Assembly: GCA_018457335.1 (NCBI GenBank)
Contig: JAGYHI010000008.1
Coordinates: 1 to 22,798 of the forward strand
Source: Candidatus Altimarinota bacterium
GTDB lineage: Bacteria > Patescibacteria > JAEDAM01 > BD1-5 > UBA2023
Direction of reading: 5' to 3'
DNA length: 22,798 nucleotides
A program made the position numbers and the translations under genes. Each line of letters starts with the position of its first letter. Position 1 is the stretch's first letter. Positions 18,975 to 22,798 of this stretch are shown here, one piece after another. The notes beneath the pieces were generated by a model, which saw only the letters and a list, made by a program, of their open reading frames with translations, searched no databases and was not told the origin of the DNA.

Positions 18975-20165
18975 TTATATATCTTTTTCCATCACAAGTC
19001 GTGTCCTCATATCGAGTCGCCCGGTTTGGATAAGATTATTTTTATGTTGATACTGGCGAAGTGATTTGAGGACTTCGAGATCCATTACGCCGTCGACTTT
19101 TCCAGAGAAATATCATTTATTCACGAGAAATTGCTGGAGGAGATTGATGCCGTCAGAAGTATCTCCCATAGAACCCGTTTTGAAATCATCGACTTTATCT
19201 TTTATGGCTGTATATTTTTTGTGTTTTTCTGTGAGTGTTTTTGTGTCAGTATCTTTTGCTTCAGTACTTTTTGTTGGTTGGATTTTTGCTCGATTTTTAT
19301 AGACTTCTGCAAATTTTGCTCGGGTTTTTGGTCCGTAGTAGCCAGCACCGTGTGCTTCTTTTGAAGTGACCACTTTATAGTCAAGTTGAAATTTCAAAAC
19401 CATTACTTCGATATCGTCCCCCTGTGGCACATATCCAATTTCTGCAAATTTTTCGAGCGGTACCAGTCCGAGTGTCGTATTTTCTTCGGCTTTTTTCGTT
19501 GGATTCCCGATATTAAAGTTAATTGTATTGAGATTTAAAAACTGATAAAGACTTGGGTCTGTGACGATTTTTCCGCGGATATTTCGTCGTCCCCATTGTT
19601 TTGTGCGTTCGAGAGCCGCGTCACCGTGACCCATCCAGATATCGATTCTATCATTGTGAGTACCGTCTTTGCTGACTTTGATAGCACCGCCTCGATCATG
19701 GACACGCGTCAGTCCGAGTCCTTCAAAATAAATATATGTCCCAAAATCATATCCTCGTGGCGCTGCAATCATACCCGCATACACCGGAGTCCCATCAGCA
19801 CCATGCGTTCATTTTCCATTGAGTCGGATGTCAGCTTCGTAGCTTCCTCGGTAGTAGTTTTGTTGTCCTTTTATAGGAGAGTAGTAGGCTGTTGCCTCAA
19901 AATCTTGCCAAGTACCATCTGCATGTGCCGCGTGTGCTGGGAAAGTCATCACTCCAAAGAGCGCAAGAAGGGAATAAAAAAATGGCCTTTTTTGAATTGA
20001 TTTCAAAATAAAATGCCATATACGCACAGAAAAAGTCGGTTGGAGAGATTCTAAAATTTCTTGTTTTTTTGCATCAGATATACTGATTGTTTTCGCTGAA
20101 AGAAGCGAAGAAACTCGATCACTAAATCGTGATGTAAGCGTAGAAGTATGAATAAATTTATCCAT
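18975..20165 (-). CDS. Cell-wall protein: 3D (double-psi barrel) domain plus two peptidoglycan-binding domains
   Basis: 396 residues. A cytoplasmic-looking N-terminus (1-55) precedes one hydrophobic segment (PFFYSLLALFGVMTF, 61-75) ending AHAAHA, a late signal peptide or anchor. The 3D domain (about 88-195) has ATAYYSP, GKGTHGADGTPVYAGMIAAP, GTYIYFEGLGLTRVHDRGGAIK and NDRIDIWMGH. Two of the three name-giving Asp residues are present (HDRGG, RIDIW); the first (VAVDP) is IAAPR here. A peptidoglycan-binding motif with GYYGPKTRAKFAEVY (about 285-305) and a second at the C-terminus (LLQQFLVNKGYFSGKVDG...LKSLRQYQ) follow. TGA encodes Gly119 and the glycine of NKGYFSG. 3D domains occur in MltA-like lytic transglycosylases and Rpf-like wall enzymes, so wall cleavage or remodelling is likely. 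I chose MDKF at 20165 over an in-frame ATG at 20198. Confidence 0.88.
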
Positions 20166-20265
20166 TAAAAAATTTTTGAAATAAAGCAGCTCGATCATCT
20201 CTATTGCGATATTTACACGATGAGAGCAGGATACCTCAAAGCATGGTGCTTTGTGATGTGCATCT

Positions 20266-20294
20266 ATGGTAGCCTATTTTTTAAAAAAATGCAA
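20266..20294 (-). promoter_or_regulatory. Promoter of the 3D-domain gene and perhaps the giant-protein locus
   Basis: On the minus strand TTGCAT (20294-20289), 17 bases, TACCAT (20271-20266), preceded by GGC. It has the same boxes and spacing as the promoter at 9857-9885. The leader to the start at 20165 would be about 95 bases. Confidence 0.5.
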
Positions 20295-20484
20295 GAAAAA
20301 TCGCTTGACAGAACATATTTTTTGTTCAAAAATACGAAATATTCGGATTTTTTTACGGTTTTTTTAAAAAATTTAATCGTTTGTTTTTCCTTTAAATATC
20401 AAAAGAAATACGATATATAACCACAGAAACACCTTTAAGGCAAAAGGTATTGTATAGAAAAAATAAAAAAACACAAAAAATTTT

Positions 20485-20512
20485 TTGCTTTTTTTCAATT
20501 CTTCTATATACT
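20485..20512 (+). promoter_or_regulatory. Possible promoter of tRNA-His
   Basis: TTGCTT (20485-20490) and TATACT (20507-20512) are 16 bases apart, about 38 bases before the mature tRNA 5' end. Confidence 0.45.
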
Positions 20513-20550
20513 TGTCCCACACAAATCACTTTTTGTGATTTTCTTTTGTG

Positions 20551-20627
20551 GCGAATATAGCTCAGTTGGTTAGAGCGCCAGACTGTGAATCTGGAGGTCG
20601 TGGGTTCGAACCCCATTATTCGCCCCA
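20551..20627 (+). tRNA. tRNA-His (anticodon GTG)
   Basis: Acceptor GCGAATA pairs with TATTCGC. The anticodon stem CCAGA/TCTGG closes loop CTGTGAA, giving GTG. The T arm is GTGGG-TTCGAAC-CCCAT. The discriminator is C73 with an encoded G at -1 (20550), the identity elements of tRNA-His. CCA is encoded at 20625-20627. Its last 20 bases form the beginning of a downstream 163-bp tandem repeat. Confidence 0.97.
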
Positions 20628-20983
20628 TTTTTGAATTTTGGAATTTTCTTGAATCTCTTGTCTGAACTCGATTTTTATATAAAAGTCAGGGTTCGAATCC
20701 GAGCGTTTTACGAGAAATGCGTTGAATCGCATTTCGAGAGTGAGGAGAGCGGTCGGCGGCGGAGAGCCGAGAACCCCATTATTCGCCCCATTTTTGAATT
20801 TTGGAATTTTCTTGAATCTCTTGTCTGAACTCGATTTTTATATAAAAGTCAGGGTTCGAATCCGAGCGTTTTACGAGAAATGTGTTGAATCGCATTTCGA
20901 GAGTGAGGAGAGCGGTCGGCGGCGGAGAGCCGAGAACCCCATTATTCGCCCCATTTTTGAATTTTGGAATTTTCTTAAATCTC
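20608..20983. repeat. 163-bp tandem repeat beginning inside tRNA-His (2.3 copies)
   Basis: Units at 20608-20770 and 20771-20933 differ at one base (20720 C, 20883 T). A partial third copy runs 20934-20983. Each unit opens with the tRNA-His 3' end from the T loop through CCA. It then carries an AT-rich part, a T-loop-like GGGTTCGAATCC, a hairpin GAAATGCG-6-CGCATTTC, and a GC-rich segment rich in GGCGG/GCCG. The single difference turns a C-G pair into a T-G wobble, so the hairpin survives. ORFs spanning the repeat are by-products of the duplication. Confidence 0.93.
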
Positions 20984-21355
20984 CATTATTCATCCCATTT
21001 ATTATGAGTTTTTAGTAGATAATAGAAGATAGGTTTTAGAGAAGAAAATCGGTTTGTCGGGGGTTTGGGGGTAAAAACTGTCTGAGTCAGATGAAGATCT
21101 GTACAATAAATGAGCGTAAGCGAACGAGTTTTTTTACCACCAAGACTTTTGATACTTTTGGTCACAAAAGTATATGACAAATGAAGCATTTAATTTTTCT
21201 AGTACTTTTATCTTAAATTTTTCTATAAACTTTTTACTCATTTTTCGTAGAAATTTTCCTTTGATGGTCAATCTATAAAAATTTCCTTTTTATTCCGTAA
21301 CACACGGCAATCAGAGAAAAATATTCTACTTTTATTTCTTAATTTTTTATTTCTT
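20984..21355. other. Gene-free stretch before the S1-domain gene, with a hairpin
   Basis: 372 bases without a supportable gene. A perfect 9-bp stem, ATACTTTTG (21152-21160) with CAAAAGTAT (21165-21173) and loop GTCA, lies after an ATGAGCGTAAGCGAACGAG-like motif and a T run. The block 21105-21175 looks like a dispersed repeat or a remnant of one. The final 150 bases are AT-rich leader or promoter sequence for the S1-domain gene, without a convincing -35 box. Confidence 0.4.
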
Positions 21356-22510
21356 ATGGCAGATTTTGCTAAGGATCTCGCACAAGTAGATCCTGTTCAC
21401 TCGTATGACATCGGAGAAGTTGTCACTGGTACCGTTCTTGTTTCTGATCAAAAAATGATCCTCGTCGATCTTGACGGTCAATTCACTGGTATCATCACAG
21501 GAAATGATATGCAATCTTCAACAGAAGATACCGGTGCTATCAATCCTGGTGATAAAATCGAATCAATTATTATTGCAAACGATCCACACTCTGGTCTCGT
21601 GCATCTCTCACTTCGAAAAGCCAGCCAAGCAAAACTTATCGAAAAACTCTACTCAAACTTCGATACAAAAGAAATCATCACAGTTATTCCAAACGAAGCA
21701 AACAAAGGTGGTCTTCTTATCGATCTTGACGGTATCAAAGGATTTATCCCAGTTTCTCAATTGACACCTATCCACTACCCTCGTGTAGAAAACGCAAATC
21801 CAGAAAAAATTCTTGAACACCTTGGAAAACTCGTCGGAAAACCTTTCCAAGTACGAGTCATTAACCTCGACCAAAACGGAAAGAAAATCATCTTCTCTGA
21901 AAAAGCAGCCATCGAAGAACAACGATCAAAAACACTCTCTTCTATCAAAGTTGGAGATGTGGTTGAAGGAAGTGTTTCAGGTATTCTCAACTACGGGCTT
22001 TTTGTCACTTTCAATGGAATCGAAGGACTCGTTCATGTTTCTGAAATTGACTGGGGACACGTCAACAATCCACACAAATACGCTAAAATCGGGGATAAAG
22101 TCACTGTACAAATCATCGGAATCGAAGGAGAAAAAATCTCTCTCTCTATCAAACGACTCCAAGACAATCCTTGGAAGGTTCTCTCTGACAAATACCAAGT
22201 CGGTGATGTCATCGAGGCTCCAGTGCTCCGACTCTCTCAATTTGGTATCTTCCTCGAACTCGACGGAGGTGTCTCTGGGCTCATCCACCTTTCTGAAATC
22301 GATCCAGAAATGATGGAAGGAATCGAAGATAAAGTACATGTTGGTGAACTTATCCAAGCACGAATCATTACTTTTGATTCTCAAGCAAAACGAATCGGAC
22401 TCTCTCTCAAATCTCTCGGTATCGAAGGAGAAGAAGTCAAAAAATCTCCAGCAGCAAAAAGAAAAGATGCAGCAGATGCTGCCGCAAAAGCTGCAAAAGA
22501 CGGAGAATAA
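21356..22510 (+). CDS. rpsA: S1-domain RNA-binding protein, ribosomal protein S1-like
   Basis: 384 residues with four S1 RNA-binding folds: about 17-87 (IGEVVTGTVLVSDQKMILVDLDG), 100-185 (LLIDLDGIKGFIPVSQL), 197-267 (VGDVVEGSVSGILNYGLFVTFNG, GLVHVSEIDWGHV) and 280-350 (VGDVIEAPVLRLSQFGIFLELDGG). The third and fourth are the most typical; the order and the SQL-in-second-domain pattern match short bacterial S1 proteins, which help unstructured mRNAs onto the 30S subunit. An Ala/Lys-rich tail ends the protein. It has no in-frame TGA. Codon choice is strongly biased to CTC, ATC and CGA as in highly expressed genes. The start is at 21356 after an AT-rich leader without a Shine-Dalgarno sequence. 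A strong terminator follows 20 bases after the stop. Confidence 0.92.
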   Translation: MADFAKDLAQVDPVHSYDIGEVVTGTVLVSDQKMILVDLDGQFTGIITGNDMQSSTEDTGAINPGDKIESIIIANDPHSGLVHLSLRKASQAKLIEKLYSNFDTKEIITVIPNEANKGGLLIDLDGIKGFIPVSQLTPIHYPRVENANPEKILEHLGKLVGKPFQVRVINLDQNGKKIIFSEKAAIEEQRSKTLSSIKVGDVVEGSVSGILNYGLFVTFNGIEGLVHVSEIDWGHVNNPHKYAKIGDKVTVQIIGIEGEKISLSIKRLQDNPWKVLSDKYQVGDVIEAPVLRLSQFGIFLELDGGVSGLIHLSEIDPEMMEGIEDKVHVGELIQARIITFDSQAKRIGLSLKSLGIEGEEVKKSPAAKRKDAADAAAKAAKDGE

Positions 22511-22530
22511 TTTTATTTTTCAAACTTCTA

Positions 22531-22561
22531 AAAAACACAAGGAATTTTCCTTGTGTTTTTT
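22531..22561 (+). terminator. Terminator after the S1-domain gene
   Basis: AAAAACACAAGGAA (22531-22544) pairs perfectly with TTCCTTGTGTTTTT (22547-22560) around two unpaired bases, with T residues at the end. Confidence 0.9.
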
Positions 22562-22572
22562 ATTAATTACCA

Positions 22573-22640
22573 AACAGGGCACGAGTCACGCGACAATTCT
22601 CTAACCACAAATTGTCACGTCACTCATGCCCTGTTTTTTT
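22573..22640. repeat. Long imperfect hairpin, 26-bp arms
   Basis: The left arm 22573-22598 (AACAGGGCACGAGTCACG...) pairs with 22610-22635 at 23 of 26 positions around an 11-base loop. The three mismatches are isolated and each involves a C on the left arm. A run of seven T follows (22634-22640). It could be a second terminator, a structured small RNA, or a short palindromic mobile element. Confidence 0.7.
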
Positions 22641-22650
22641 CTTTTTCTTC

Positions 22651-22728
22651 TGTCATTGTGAGCCGTAGGCGTGGCAATCTCTGACTATGGAGATCACCAC
22701 GCTCTGTTTCACTGCGCTCGCGATGACA
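22651..22728. repeat. REP-like imperfect inverted repeat
   Basis: TGTCATTGTGAGC at 22651 and the reverse complement of the right end (TGTCATCGCGAGC) match at 11 of 13. Inner parts GCGTGGCAATCTC and GAGATCACCACGC also pair with two changes. The sequence follows the widespread GTCATTGTGAG...GCAATCTC dispersed repeat type. A further GTCATTCTGAG...CGAAGAAT fragment starts at about 22756 and runs toward the window end. No gene is visible after 22510. Confidence 0.65.
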
Positions 22729-22798
22729 CAGACTTTGGGAGTCCAAACTCAATTCGTCATTCTGAGTGTTAACGAAGAATTTCTTCTTTCTTCTTTCT

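Larger units (their letters stand above)
20166..20549. other. Divergent control region between the 3D-domain gene and tRNA-His
   Basis: 384 bases without a gene. It holds a minus-strand promoter at 20266-20294 and a plus-strand promoter at 20485-20512. A small inverted repeat GAACA-8-TGTTC lies at about 20311-20328. Otherwise it is AT-rich with several T runs. ORFs in this stretch have no coding character. Confidence 0.5.

Noticed and set aside
123..20165. UGA read as tryptophan (table 4) or selenocysteine.
   Set aside because: TGA falls at conserved glycines in RecF, Pth and Walker A, TGG is in regular use for Trp, and TGA is far too frequent for selenocysteine.
20689..20710. A second tRNA suggested by GGGTTCGAATCC in the repeat unit.
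   Set aside because: Only a T-loop-like stretch is present; the flanking bases do not form a T stem, and no acceptor or anticodon arm could be found.
20608..20983. CRISPR array.
   Set aside because: There are only 2.3 units, they are contiguous with no variable spacers, and the unit is far too long.
20631..21015. Plus-strand ORFs over the tandem repeat encoding near-identical peptides.
   Set aside because: They duplicate because the DNA repeats, start within or after tRNA sequence, and show no codon bias or start context.
20986..21189. Minus-strand 67-codon ORF.
   Set aside because: It runs through the hairpin and repeat-like block, with no recognisable domain or start signal.

Overview
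The window comes from a low-GC bacterium that reads UGA as glycine (translation table 25). That code is known from the candidate phyla Gracilibacteria and Absconditabacteria (BD1-5 and SR1). I infer it directly: 13 of the 17 complete genes contain in-frame TGA, and the TGAs fall where the protein family needs glycine (the Walker A start of an ATPase, the ABC signature of RecF, the GLGNPG and RHNIG motifs of peptidyl-tRNA hydrolase, the 3D domain of a wall protein). TGG is kept for tryptophan. All 17 complete genes end in TAA. Most coordinates below therefore join pieces that look like separate short ORFs under the standard code. Which of the two phyla this is cannot be settled from the window.

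Layout. (1) 1-948, minus: translation operon rpsT-infC-rpmI with a good promoter. (2) 1047-4175, minus: a GatC-like gene, recF, and a large anchored surface protein. (3) 4220-5158, plus: small membrane protein and lipoprotein. (4) 5228-5301: tRNA-Cys and a terminator. (5) 5630-9054: accessory stretch with a zinc-ribbon DUF805 membrane protein, an AAA_14/DUF4143 ATPase lying between two 136-bp direct repeats, and an SLH-CAP secreted protein. (6) 9158-9691, minus: pth, whose start codon sits in a 28-bp tandem duplication. (7) 9916-12410, plus: a second surface protein, paralogous at its N-terminus to the one in region 2, followed at once by pilT. (8) 12531-20165, minus: a 3D-domain peptidoglycan-binding enzyme, then two long unrecognised proteins of 1430 and 668 residues. 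(9) 20551-20983: tRNA-His with a 163-bp tandem repeat that restores the tRNA 3' end at each unit. (10) 21356-22510: an S1-domain protein (RpsA-like), followed by hairpins and dispersed repeats.

How the parts may work together. Regions 2, 5, 7 and 8 are rich in secreted, wall-binding or anchored proteins, alongside the pilus retraction ATPase PilT. This fits the host-attached or predatory lifestyle reported for relatives, but the link is inference. The best candidate for something undescribed is the 12531-20165 locus: a wall-active enzyme plus two giant proteins that share a start motif and possibly a membrane module. The ATPase between long direct repeats looks like a recently integrated gene from another table-25 genome.
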